This document shows, piece by piece, positions 17,977 to 26,406 of a stretch of DNA of 32,573 bases. Location of the stretch: positions 1 to 32,573 of the forward strand of contig JAQGOY010000210.1 in the NCBI GenBank assembly GCA_028293375.1, given 5' to 3'. Each line of letters opens with the position of its first letter. The first letter of the stretch is position 1. Origin of the DNA: Verrucomicrobiales bacterium. Lineage in GTDB: Bacteria > Verrucomicrobiota > Verrucomicrobiia > Limisphaerales > JAQGOY01. Both the position numbers and the translations under genes were made by a program. The notes below the pieces were generated by a model. It saw only the letters and a program-made list of their open reading frames with translations, did not search any database and was not told the DNA's origin.

Positions 17977-20973
17977 ATGAAGTTCAACCGTAATTATTTT
18001 GGCGGATCGCTTCTGACCACCTTCGTTTCTGGGTGCGCTGCGCTGTTGTCTTTCACCCTTTCACCCGGAGCCACCGCCGCCCCTTCATCGAAAGCCACCC
18101 AGCTTGCTCTCGAAAAAGGGTTTGATAATTCCATTCATCCCTTCCTGGATAATTACTGCCTCGGATGTCACGGCGGTAAGGACAAGATAAAAGGAGAATT
18201 GGATTTGCGACCGTTCACCAGCCTCGAAGCTGTTGCCCTCGACGAACGTCGCTGGAAGTTGATTCTTGATCAGGTCACCGAAGCCAACATGCCCCCCGAA
18301 GAGGCAAAGAAACAACCTTCTCCTGAGGAACGCAAAGCCCTCGTCGAATGGATCAAGTCGATGCGCAAACATGTGGCCGAACGTAATCCCGGCGATCCCG
18401 GTGTCGTCCTCGCCCGTCGGCTCAGCAATGCCGAATATGATTACTCCATCCGTGATTTGACCGGAGTCGATATCCGTCCCACGCGCGAGTTTCCTGTCGA
18501 CCCGGCCAACCAGTCAGGTTTTGACAATACCGGTGAATCGTTATCCATGTCGCCTTCTCTGGTGAAGAAATACCTCGAAGCTGCCCGCAACGTTGCCGAC
18601 CACCTGGTCCTCAAACATGATGGCCTGGCCTTCGCCCCCCATCCGGTCATTGCTGACACGGATCGTGACAAGTATTGCGTGAATAAAATCCTCGAATTTT
18701 ATCACAATCAATCCACCGACATTGCCGATTATTTGGTCGCCTCCTGGAAATTCAGGTTTCGCAAGGAACTCGGGAAACCAAAAGCCACCTTGGAAAGCAT
18801 CGCCGCCGAATCCAAAGTCAGTCCTAAATATCTCAAAACAGTTTGGAACGCATTGCAACAGCCCGGTGAAGATCTCGGCCCGCTGGCCGCACTGCAATCA
18901 TCGTGGCGCGCCCTTCCAAATCCCACCACCGCAAACCTGCAGGAAGTTCGTAAAAACTGCGAAGTTCTCCGTAACTGGGTGGTGCAGCTGAGAAATAAGG
19001 TAAAACCGGAAGTCAGAAATCTCACGGTTCGTGGGATGAATCCCGGAGCCCAGGCCGTCGTGCTTTGGAAGGATAGACAAATGGCCGCCAACCGCACTCT
19101 CTATGGGGGATTAATAAAACTCGATGACTCCAGCTTGCCGCCTGATCCAGTCTCGCAACGAGTCATGGCTACTCCTTCTGAACCGGATGCCAAAGCAAGA
19201 TACGCCGAGGCTTTTAAAAGATTTTGCGCGATCTTTCCGGATGCCTTTTATATTTCTGAACGTGGCCGCGTTTTCATCGATAATGAAGAAAAAGGGAATG
19301 TCGGGCGTTATTTGAGCGCAGGCTTCCACAACCAAATGGGTTATTTCCGCGACGATGGCCCTCTTTACAACATGCTTCTCAATGAGAACCAACAGCGCGA
19401 ACTGGATGGCCTGTGGGAGGATTTCAATTATGTCTCCAGCATCCCCACCCGCCAGTACATGGGACTCATTTGGTTTGAGCGCTCGGAGTCCAGTTTTCTG
19501 CGAGGGACCGAGTTTGATATTTTCCGGGCCGAGGATAAAGACACCACCACCGAGGTCAGGATTAAACAATTTGCTGATTTGTATGTAAGCAAGGTCGAGC
19601 GCACCACCACCAACCAGGTGATTGTGGAAGCTGCCGTTGATCACTTCAAACGGGTAAATCAGGACATTCGCGGGGTTGAAAAAACAAAGGAAAAAGCGGA
19701 GCCGATTCATCTGCAACAACTCCAGGTCATAGCTGAGAAAGCCTATCGTCGTCCCCTCACAACGAAGGAAAAGGAATCCATTGTTGCCTTCTACCGGGAG
19801 CTAAAGGAGAAAGACGCTCTTAGCCACGAAGACGCCATCCGCGATACTCTCGTGCGGGTGCTGATGTCCCCCAACTTTAATTATCGTGTCGATATCGCCC
19901 CAGGCACGAAAAAACTGGTCGCGCTTTCTGATTTCGATTTGGCCAGTCGTCTCAGTTATTTTCTTTGGTCCAGCCTGCCTGATGAGGAATTATTAAAAGC
20001 TGCTGCTTCGGGCGACTTGCACAAGCCAGCCATTCTTGCCAGACAAGTTCGCCGCATGATGAAGGATGCGAAGATTCAGGGCCTGGCCACCGAGTTCGCC
20101 GGCAACTGGCTTGATTTTCGGCGCTTCCAGGCTCACAACGCCGTTGATCGCGAACGCTTCAACACTTTCAATGATGATCTCCGCGAAGCCATGTTTGTAG
20201 AACCCGTTCGCTTCACCACCGACGTTCTGGAGAACAATCGATCCATCCTCGATTTTCTTTTCGCCAAAGACACTTTCGTTAATCCAACTCTGGCCCGCCA
20301 TTATGGCATGCCCGTTCCCAATGTCTCCTCGAACACCTGGGTCCATATCGACGATGCCACTCCTTACCAACGCGGCGGTATTCTTCCCATGTCCGTTTTC
20401 CTCACCAAGAATGCTCCCGGACTCCGGACGAGTCCGGTCAAGCGAGGCTACTGGGTGGTGCGAAATGTTTTGGGCGAACACATTCCCGCACCTCCGCCAA
20501 AAGTTCCAGAACTGCCTGCGGATGAAAGCAAACTGGGCGAATTAACCCTGCGCGAAACTCTCGCCAAACATCGCGAAGACAAATTATGCGCCACCTGTCA
20601 TGCCCGATTCGACGCTGTAGGTCTTGTCTTTGAGGGCTTCGGTCCTGTCGGTGATCTGCGAAAGAAAGACATGGGCGGTCGCCCGGTCGATACCCACGCT
20701 CTTTTTCCCGATGGTTCGGAAGGATCCGGTATGGAAGGCTTGAAAACTTATCTGGGCAATCAACGCAAAGCCGATTTCCTGGATAATTTCTGCCGGAAAC
20801 TTCTCTCCTATGGGCTGGGCCGCACTTTGCAACTTTCCGATGAAGCGACCATTACCCAAATGCTGGCTCGGCTCAAAGCCGATAACTATCGAGTCGAGGG
20901 TCTCATCGAGACCATTGTCACCAGCCCGCAATTCCTGAATAAAAGAGGGCAGGGTGTCCTCGTTTCCAATTAA
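17977..20973 (+). CDS. DUF1587/DUF1592/DUF1588/DUF1585 planctomycete-type cytochrome c-like protein
   Basis: ATG at 17977 (listed TTG at 17968 overlaps the rhodanese spacer); heme motif CLGCH, RLSNAEYDYSIRDLTGVD, ASRLSYFLWSSLPDEELL, second CATCH in KLCATCHARFDAVGLVFEGFGPVG, C-terminal ETIVTSPQFLNKRG. Confidence 0.92.
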   Translation: MKFNRNYFGGSLLTTFVSGCAALLSFTLSPGATAAPSSKATQLALEKGFDNSIHPFLDNYCLGCHGGKDKIKGELDLRPFTSLEAVALDERRWKLILDQVTEANMPPEEAKKQPSPEERKALVEWIKSMRKHVAERNPGDPGVVLARRLSNAEYDYSIRDLTGVDIRPTREFPVDPANQSGFDNTGESLSMSPSLVKKYLEAARNVADHLVLKHDGLAFAPHPVIADTDRDKYCVNKILEFYHNQSTDIADYLVASWKFRFRKELGKPKATLESIAAESKVSPKYLKTVWNALQQPGEDLGPLAALQSSWRALPNPTTANLQEVRKNCEVLRNWVVQLRNKVKPEVRNLTVRGMNPGAQAVVLWKDRQMAANRTLYGGLIKLDDSSLPPDPVSQRVMATPSEPDAKARYAEAFKRFCAIFPDAFYISERGRVFIDNEEKGNVGRYLSAGFHNQMGYFRDDGPLYNMLLNENQQRELDGLWEDFNYVSSIPTRQYMGLIWFERSESSFLRGTEFDIFRAEDKDTTTEVRIKQFADLYVSKVERTTTNQVIVEAAVDHFKRVNQDIRGVEKTKEKAEPIHLQQLQVIAEKAYRRPLTTKEKESIVAFYRELKEKDALSHEDAIRDTLVRVLMSPNFNYRVDIAPGTKKLVALSDFDLASRLSYFLWSSLPDEELLKAAASGDLHKPAILARQVRRMMKDAKIQGLATEFAGNWLDFRRFQAHNAVDRERFNTFNDDLREAMFVEPVRFTTDVLENNRSILDFLFAKDTFVNPTLARHYGMPVPNVSSNTWVHIDDATPYQRGGILPMSVFLTKNAPGLRTSPVKRGYWVVRNVLGEHIPAPPPKVPELPADESKLGELTLRETLAKHREDKLCATCHARFDAVGLVFEGFGPVGDLRKKDMGGRPVDTHALFPDGSEGSGMEGLKTYLGNQRKADFLDNFCRKLLSYGLGRTLQLSDEATITQMLARLKADNYRVEGLIETIVTSPQFLNKRGQGVLVSN

Positions 20974-20977
20974 GCTT

Positions 20978-22312
20978 ATGCGCAACCCCATCCTTTCCAA
21001 AAGCGGTGTAAGCCGCAGAACTTTCCTCAGAGGCGCAGGTGTGGTCATGGCCCTGCCATGGTTGGAATCTCTTCCCGTCTGGGGCGTCACGTCAGGTAAA
21101 GACGGCGTCACCGCGCCAAAACGTTTTGCCACCCTCTTTATGGGCAATGGCATTAACGCCACTCATTGGTGGGCCAAAGGTGCGGGGACAGAAATGGAAC
21201 TCGGAAAAAGCCTGCAACCATTGGAGCCTTATAAAACAAAGCTGAACTTGATTCACGGCCTTTTCAATAAATCGGCCACCGGGGTGGGCATTCATCCAGG
21301 TCAAACCGGCAACATTCTTTCCGGCGTCGCTCTCCAAAAAGGCGCTGAGCTTCATGGCGGCATCAGCATGGATCAGGTGCTCGCGAACCACATCGGCCAG
21401 GACACCGTGCAGCCTTCCATGGTCCTCGGCTGCGAACTCCCGGTGACCGGTTACCACGAAAGCAATTTCTCCCTCGCCTACAGTTCTCATATCTCCTGGC
21501 AGAACGCCACCTCCCCGGTTCCCATGGAGGAATACCCCTCGCTCGCCTTTGACAGTTTGTTCGATAACCGCGGCAATCAACGCAATAAAAGTATTCTGGA
21601 TCGTGTCCAGGAAGACGCCGACAGTCTCAATCGCAAAGTGAGCTCGGCCGACAAAGCAAAAATCGACGAGTATCTCACCAGCGTTCGCGAAGTGGAAAAA
21701 CGGCTCGACACCGCTCGCCTCGCCAAGGACAAGGCCGACGAAAAAATCAAGGAACGTGGAGCCTCCGCCTTCACCATGAAGCGCCCCGAAAATGGCCTTC
21801 CGGAAGATCTTCGCGAACACATGCGCCTCATGTGCGACATCCTCGCTCTCGGCTTTCAGACCGATAAGACCAGGGTCGCCAGTCTCCTCCTTTGCCGCGA
21901 TTTGTCCGGTTTGACCTATCCCTTCCTCGGCGTGAGAAATGGGCATCATTCCGCTTCGCACAATGATTTATCGGATGAGTATGAAAAGATCACTCGCTAC
22001 TACGTCAGCCAGCTGGCTTATCTCGCCGGAAAGTTGGAATCCATGAAGGAAGGTGATTCCAATGTGCTTGATAATTCATGTCTTATGTTTATTTCCAACA
22101 TGTGGGCGGGCAGCAAGCATGACTCCACCAAGGTTCCGCTCTTGCTGGTCGGAGGTCTCGGAGGCACCTTGAAGACCGGCCGCGCTCTCGACTATCTCGA
22201 TAAAGGAAACGAGAACCGAAAGCTCTGCAGTCTTTACCTTTCCCTCATGGACAGGATGGGCGTCGAGCTCCAGGGCTTTGGTGATGCCGCTACTCGCCTC
22301 GCCGGTATTTAG
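20978..22312 (+). CDS. DUF1552 protein with Tat-type leader
   Basis: ATG 20978: SRRTFLRGAGVVMALPWLESLP; PKRFATLFMGNGINATHWWAKG; begins 4 nt after the DUF1592 stop. Confidence 0.92.
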   Translation: MRNPILSKSGVSRRTFLRGAGVVMALPWLESLPVWGVTSGKDGVTAPKRFATLFMGNGINATHWWAKGAGTEMELGKSLQPLEPYKTKLNLIHGLFNKSATGVGIHPGQTGNILSGVALQKGAELHGGISMDQVLANHIGQDTVQPSMVLGCELPVTGYHESNFSLAYSSHISWQNATSPVPMEEYPSLAFDSLFDNRGNQRNKSILDRVQEDADSLNRKVSSADKAKIDEYLTSVREVEKRLDTARLAKDKADEKIKERGASAFTMKRPENGLPEDLREHMRLMCDILALGFQTDKTRVASLLLCRDLSGLTYPFLGVRNGHHSASHNDLSDEYEKITRYYVSQLAYLAGKLESMKEGDSNVLDNSCLMFISNMWAGSKHDSTKVPLLLVGGLGGTLKTGRALDYLDKGNENRKLCSLYLSLMDRMGVELQGFGDAATRLAGI

Positions 22313-22326
22313 TTCCTTCCGCTGCG

Positions 22327-23154
22327 TCAGTTGTGCGCCACGAAATGGCAGATTTCGGGAGTGCCTTTCTCAGGCCGCTGTCCGGTTTCTGCCACCACCA
22401 CGTGCTTGTAACAGGCATCCAGAAGTGGAAGGCAGCGCAATCCGATTTCCGGCGAATGAACCTCAATCATCAGAAATGGTTTCTTGGCCTGCAATAATTT
22501 GGCAGCGCCCTTCAACACAAATTCTTCAGCGCCCTCCACATCAATCTTCATGAAGTCTGGAGCCGCGTTTCCCTCCGCAATGTAATCATCGAGGGAAATA
22601 CACTGAACCTCGATCTCATGAATCCCTTTTTCCGTCTTCTGGAAAGTGCTGTTTTGAAGTTTTCCCATCGTCTCTTCCGGCATCAGTTTAAAGATTGCCG
22701 TTTCTGTCTTTTCCGAAACCGCCGCCTTTACCAGTTGAATCGGCAACGTTGGGTTCAGCTCAATCAAGGTACTGATTTTTTTGGTGTTCTCCGGCATCGG
22801 TTCAAACACCACTACTTTCGAGGCCCCCTTCAACGCCATGACTCCGGAGTAGTATCCTTTATACCCGCCTATGTCGAAACAGACCCATCCCGGTTTCACG
22901 TTGTCTGCCAGCGACTGGGCAAACTCAATCTCCCAGGTGCCTATCCAAATCTGTTTGTCCTGCGGCATTTTCACTGGAAATTTGAGGCTTTTCGCAGGTC
23001 CCCCCGAAATGACCGCCACAAATTCTTTGTTATCCACCCACCGCTTGATCAAAAACGCCTGGAACTGCTTTAGCCCAGGGATCTTGCGGATCGAATCCCT
23101 GGCGGCGAATGGAATTAGATCAACGGCTTTTTGGATGATCCGGGTCATGCTCAT
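22327..23154 (-). CDS. FkbM-family methyltransferase
   Basis: VCFDIGGYKGYYSGVMALKG (SAM motif I), VVVFEPMPENTKKI, DFMKIDVEGAEEFVLKGA. Listed ORF starts at 23193; MSMTRIIQ at 23154 preferred. Confidence 0.88.
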   Translation of the reverse strand: MSMTRIIQKAVDLIPFAARDSIRKIPGLKQFQAFLIKRWVDNKEFVAVISGGPAKSLKFPVKMPQDKQIWIGTWEIEFAQSLADNVKPGWVCFDIGGYKGYYSGVMALKGASKVVVFEPMPENTKKISTLIELNPTLPIQLVKAAVSEKTETAIFKLMPEETMGKLQNSTFQKTEKGIHEIEVQCISLDDYIAEGNAAPDFMKIDVEGAEEFVLKGAAKLLQAKKPFLMIEVHSPEIGLRCLPLLDACYKHVVVAETGQRPEKGTPEICHFVAHN

Positions 23155-23334
23155 ATTTTCTTGGTTCCGTCTTGTGGCCGTGGAAGCAAGCACACTCGCC
23201 CGGCAACGCGGCGCATCCTAATTAATAGCCATTGGGTTGGAAAGCCTTTGCTTCGTCTTCAGAAACCCCCGCTTCTCAAGTATGAGAACCATCCGATCCC
23301 CCTTCAAAATAAAGCGAATACGCCACTTTGAAAG

Positions 23335-23351
23335 TTGGCAAGGACTTTGCT
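23335..23351 (+). promoter_or_regulatory. Candidate sigma-54 (-24/-12) promoter TTGGCAaggactTTGCT
   Basis: GG-N10-GC spacing exact; matches TTGGCAN6TTGCT of the sigma-54 consensus. Confidence 0.65.
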
Positions 23352-23361
23352 TTTTACATTT

Positions 23362-23507
23362 GTGAGAAAATTCCGCCTGACGCCGGGAGGTGAAGTGGGT
23401 TCCCTTTTCGGTAAGGTCGGAAATGAGTGTGGTTGTTTAGGGTAACTTGCCCTGCGTGGGGCAGGGTCGGGTTTGGCGAAGTCGTGTGCGCCAAACCCGT
23501 TTTTTTT
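23362..23507 (+). ncRNA. Candidate small non-coding RNA (approximate 5' end inferred from promoter)
   Basis: No convincing long ORF; hairpin CCCTGC-gtggg-GCAGGG followed by a strong terminator; bounded by sigma-54-like promoter. Confidence 0.5.
23469..23507 (+). terminator. Strong Rho-independent terminator
   Basis: GGGTTTGGCG-aagtcgtgtg-CGCCAAACCC-G-TTTTTTTT (10-bp perfect stem, 8 T). Confidence 0.88.
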
Positions 23508-23525
23508 GCACCTGAATGTTATGAC

Positions 23526-24002
23526 CTACCAAAGGAACGATTTCTGTTCACTCACTTGCATATCACCCCTCCAAAGCGTCACCCGCCACGCCAGCAAATC
23601 TCCAAACTCCTGGTAATCCTCCCCGGTAAACCGGAAACTCGACCAGGTGCTAAACCATCCTTTCCGGGTCAACTTCGAGGTCAATATCCTTTTCGTTAAT
23701 GTCTTGTCCCGTATCCCGCGCAATTCGATTTGCACATGCAATGAAGGTGCATCGGCTGCGGAGGCTTTCCACTGCACATCAAAACGCATGCCCGATTGCA
23801 GTTTTGGATTGTGACGAAGATACGCCTGATAGGCATCCCTTTCATACAAACTGGGGTCGACGGAGTTCACTCCATCCTTATCCAACAGGAAGGGAAGAAC
23901 CTTTTTGATTTTGGCGGTCGTAGCCCCGTTGGAAGGGAGTGCACCCCCAAAAAGGAAAAGCCCAAGAATGGCCAGTAAAGTGGAATACTGCGTTAGCCGC
24001 AT
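23526..24002 (-). CDS. Secreted hypothetical protein (~158 aa)
   Basis: Signal peptide MRLTQYSTLLAILGLFLFGGALPSNGA; coherent beta-rich sequence; start at 24002 preferred over 24008. Confidence 0.65.
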   Translation of the reverse strand: MRLTQYSTLLAILGLFLFGGALPSNGATTAKIKKVLPFLLDKDGVNSVDPSLYERDAYQAYLRHNPKLQSGMRFDVQWKASAADAPSLHVQIELRGIRDKTLTKRILTSKLTRKGWFSTWSSFRFTGEDYQEFGDLLAWRVTLWRGDMQVSEQKSFLW

Positions 24003-24174
24003 GACCAAAGATTATGCCAACCGCCCGGCAGGGAAAAGAGGTAAATTTCCGAATCCCACAAAAACGACATCCAGGTCTCCCCCCATCAGCCACCCCGATC
24101 CAACACCCATTCAAAACAGTGGAGCAATCACTTCAAGACACGGCCGCAAGATCGTAACACCACAGATTCTTCTC

Positions 24175-24310
24175 GGTTTTCGACAAAGCCGAAAACCCCA
24201 TTCGAGCTCCAGCGGAGCGAAATGTTTATAGCCAGGGCAGCGCAGCATGCCCTGGTTCATCAATCAGCGCCTCGCGCTCTCGACGCCAATTTTGCAAAAT
24301 TGGCGCAATC
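24175..24310. repeat. Modular multi-hairpin repeat, copy A
   Basis: Ordered stems: GGTTTTCG/CGAAAACC, GCTCC/GGAGC, CCAGGGCA/TGCCCTGG, GCGC/GCGC, palindrome CGCCAATTTTGCAAAATTGGCG. Confidence 0.8.
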
Positions 24311-24523
24311 CCACAATTACCCCCATCCACCGGTTCACCGCGAACCGCAAAAGGCAACGCCTGCAACTCCTACCAAGTGTTTATGGAGACTTGATGCAGC
24401 CGGTGCAGCGGGTTATTGATCGAAAGTCGAATCATGTGTAGATAATGGCCTTTACGATATTTTCTGTGGTATACGGACGGCACTTTATCCCAATAATAGT
24501 GGACAATGAAGGGCAATGATTCG

Positions 24524-24805
24524 ATGCAAAATATTTCGCTCATTAGACGTCACTGTGCGGACCCTTTGAACGAGGAGATTCAAGCGAGCATCCTCAATAA
24601 TATTGAGTCGATGGCTGCTTCCCTGATTGATAATTTAAATCAGTTTACACCTGAGGAGCGTATGCAAATATATGGTGATTTAACTCCTATTTACGGTTCC
24701 TTCGGGAAAAGGGTCTTTGATAATTGGATAGAGGTCGAGACTGACAGTCGTTGCAAAAAACTGGCCTCGCTGATAAAGCATCGGTTCGCCGCGAACCGCA
24801 ACTAG
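24524..24805 (+). CDS. Small hypothetical protein (~93 aa), C-terminus encoded within repeat copy B
   Basis: ORF MQNISLIRRHCADPLNEEIQASILNN...; last residues (FAANRN) read through CGGTTCGCCGCGAACCGCAACTAG. Confidence 0.35.
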   Translation: MQNISLIRRHCADPLNEEIQASILNNIESMAASLIDNLNQFTPEERMQIYGDLTPIYGSFGKRVFDNWIEVETDSRCKKLASLIKHRFAANRN

Positions 24806-24847
24806 CGCACCAAAGGTGCAAACGGAATTCAGCCCAGCCCAGTCGGG
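24782..24847. repeat. Modular multi-hairpin repeat, copy B, left part (interrupted by IS)
   Basis: Stems CGGTTCG/CGAACCG, GCACC/GGTGC, then left arm CCCAGCCC and loop AGTC. Confidence 0.75.
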
Positions 24848-26336
24848 CTTGTCATTACCCACAAATGGATTTAATTAAAATGGGGCTTGTACTTTTGGTG
24901 AATGTACCCATTGTTAAAGGTCATGCAAAATTCATTGCTGACATGCGACCAATGGGCTCGCAAGCATTTTTCCTCGGTTGACCTGGGTGATTGCCGACTC
25001 TCATGCCGTCTGGTTAAAGTGGCTGCTGCGCTGGCCAGTAAACCGGGCGGCACTCTGCCCGCTGCGCTGCCGCGATGGCCGGATTTGAAAGCGGCCTATC
25101 GATTGTTGGACAACCCTTCACTCACTTTTGAAAAAGCGGGCCAGCCACATTGGCTGAACACGCTAGCCGCCTGTTCCGCGCCCGGGCGCTGGCTGCTTAT
25201 AGAGGACAGCACATCATTAAACTTCAGTTCGCGCACGCATCTCAGCGGGATTGGCCGCATTGGTGATGATCGCGGGCGTGGGATTAATTTGCATACAAAT
25301 CTTGCTTTTGCGGTCGGGCCATTGGAGCCCGGAGAACAGCCACGCCTGTCACTGGTCGGCGTGGCCGGGCAGCAGTTGTGGGTTCGGGGCGAAGAGTTAA
25401 ATCGTGGTAACGTTCCACTGGGGCGCGAGCGAAAGCAGCGGCGTTTTGCACGTTCCCGTGAGTCCGAGCGATGGGGCAAAACGCTGGCTGGCTTGCCAGC
25501 GCCTTCGCCAGGCTGCCAGCGAATCTACATCGCCGATCGTGAGAGCGACATCTATGAGTTGTTTGAGCGTTGCGAGCAGGCAGCCTGCGATTATGTAATC
25601 CGAGCCTGCCAGGACCGCGCCTTGCTTGAGGCTCCGGGCCCGCTCATGGCCACCATCGGGCAGCAACCGGAATTGGGCCGTTACCAATTGGAGTTGCGGG
25701 CTCGTCCCGGGACGCCGGCGCGCACGGTCACCATTGCCATCCGCACCGCCACCGTGTTGTTGCGCGCGCCCTGGCGGCCTGGAAAAAAGTCGCCGCGTCA
25801 AATGAATGTGGTGCAGGCGCGCGAAATAAACCCGCCCGCTGGAGCAAGGGAAATTAACTGGACGCTCCTTACCAACCTGGCCTGCGCAAATTTTGAAGAA
25901 GCGCGTCAGGTCGTCAAACTCTATGCCTGCCGTTGGATCATCGAGGAATATCACAAAGCGCTGAAAACTGGTGCTGGCATTGAACAAAGTCAGTTGCAGG
26001 AATACACGCGAATCAAAGCGCTGGCGGCCATTTTGAGCTTGGTGGCGGCGCGCCTTCTGGGGTTGAAACTGGAAGCGGGCCAAGATCCTGAAGTCCTCGT
26101 GGCGGCAGGACAAGTGGAGCCTGAGGTCCTCCAAATCCTGGAGGCAACCTTCGGCCCACCCAAAGGTGGATGGACCCAACATAACTTATGGATATCAATT
26201 GCCAGAATGGGCGGATACCTGGCCAGAAACTCCGACGGACCTCCCGGCTGGCAAACTTCGTGGCGCGGTTGGCAACGCCTCTCTCAGATGGTCGAAGGCG
26301 TTCTGCTGGTTAAACCACGTTGTGGGTAATGACAAG
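24848..26336 (+). mobile_element. IS4-family (Tn5/IS50-like transposase) insertion sequence, apparently intact
   Basis: Inverted repeats CTTGTCATTACCCACAA (24848-24864) / TTGTGGGTAATGACAAG (26320-26336), extendable outward to GGG/CCC; flanking direct repeat AGCCCAGTCGGGCT (24836-24849 and 26335-26348), exact TSD boundary ambiguous because the target is palindromic. Confidence 0.85.
24902..26329 (+). CDS. IS4-family transposase (Tn5-like)
   Basis: Tn5-type N-terminus DLGDCRLSCRLVKVAAALASKPGGTLPAALPRWPDLKAAYRLLDNP; DDE candidates LIEDSTSL, ADRESD, WIIEEYHKALKTG; stop codon lies in the right IR. Confidence 0.9.
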   Translation: MYPLLKVMQNSLLTCDQWARKHFSSVDLGDCRLSCRLVKVAAALASKPGGTLPAALPRWPDLKAAYRLLDNPSLTFEKAGQPHWLNTLAACSAPGRWLLIEDSTSLNFSSRTHLSGIGRIGDDRGRGINLHTNLAFAVGPLEPGEQPRLSLVGVAGQQLWVRGEELNRGNVPLGRERKQRRFARSRESERWGKTLAGLPAPSPGCQRIYIADRESDIYELFERCEQAACDYVIRACQDRALLEAPGPLMATIGQQPELGRYQLELRARPGTPARTVTIAIRTATVLLRAPWRPGKKSPRQMNVVQAREINPPAGAREINWTLLTNLACANFEEARQVVKLYACRWIIEEYHKALKTGAGIEQSQLQEYTRIKALAAILSLVAARLLGLKLEAGQDPEVLVAAGQVEPEVLQILEATFGPPKGGWTQHNLWISIARMGGYLARNSDGPPGWQTSWRGWQRLSQMVEGVLLVKPRCG

Positions 26337-26406
26337 CCCAGTCGGGCTGGGTATTCGATCCAGCGCACCGCGCTCTCGACGCCAATTTTGCAAAATTGGC
26401 GCAATC
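26337..26406. repeat. Modular multi-hairpin repeat, copy B, right part
   Basis: Right arm GGGCTGGG, GCGCaccGCGC, and a 37-bp segment (26370-26406) identical to 24274-24310. Confidence 0.8.

Noticed and set aside
21092-21961. 289-aa minus-strand ORF opposite DUF1552
   Set aside because: Antisense shadow of a well-supported CDS.
23427-23699. 90-aa plus-strand ORF
   Set aside because: Runs through the strong terminator at 23469-23507 and overlaps the secreted-protein gene on the other strand; more likely chance.
25397-26182. 261-aa minus-strand ORF within the transposase
   Set aside because: Antisense to the transposase reading frame containing DDE motifs.
24848-26336. Composite transposon or integron cassette interpretation
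   Set aside because: Single IS with one transposase; no second IS, integrase or attC-type gene array found in the window.
24175-26406. CRISPR array interpretation of the repeats
   Set aside because: Only two copies, no regular spacers and no cas genes; the structure is a multi-hairpin element.
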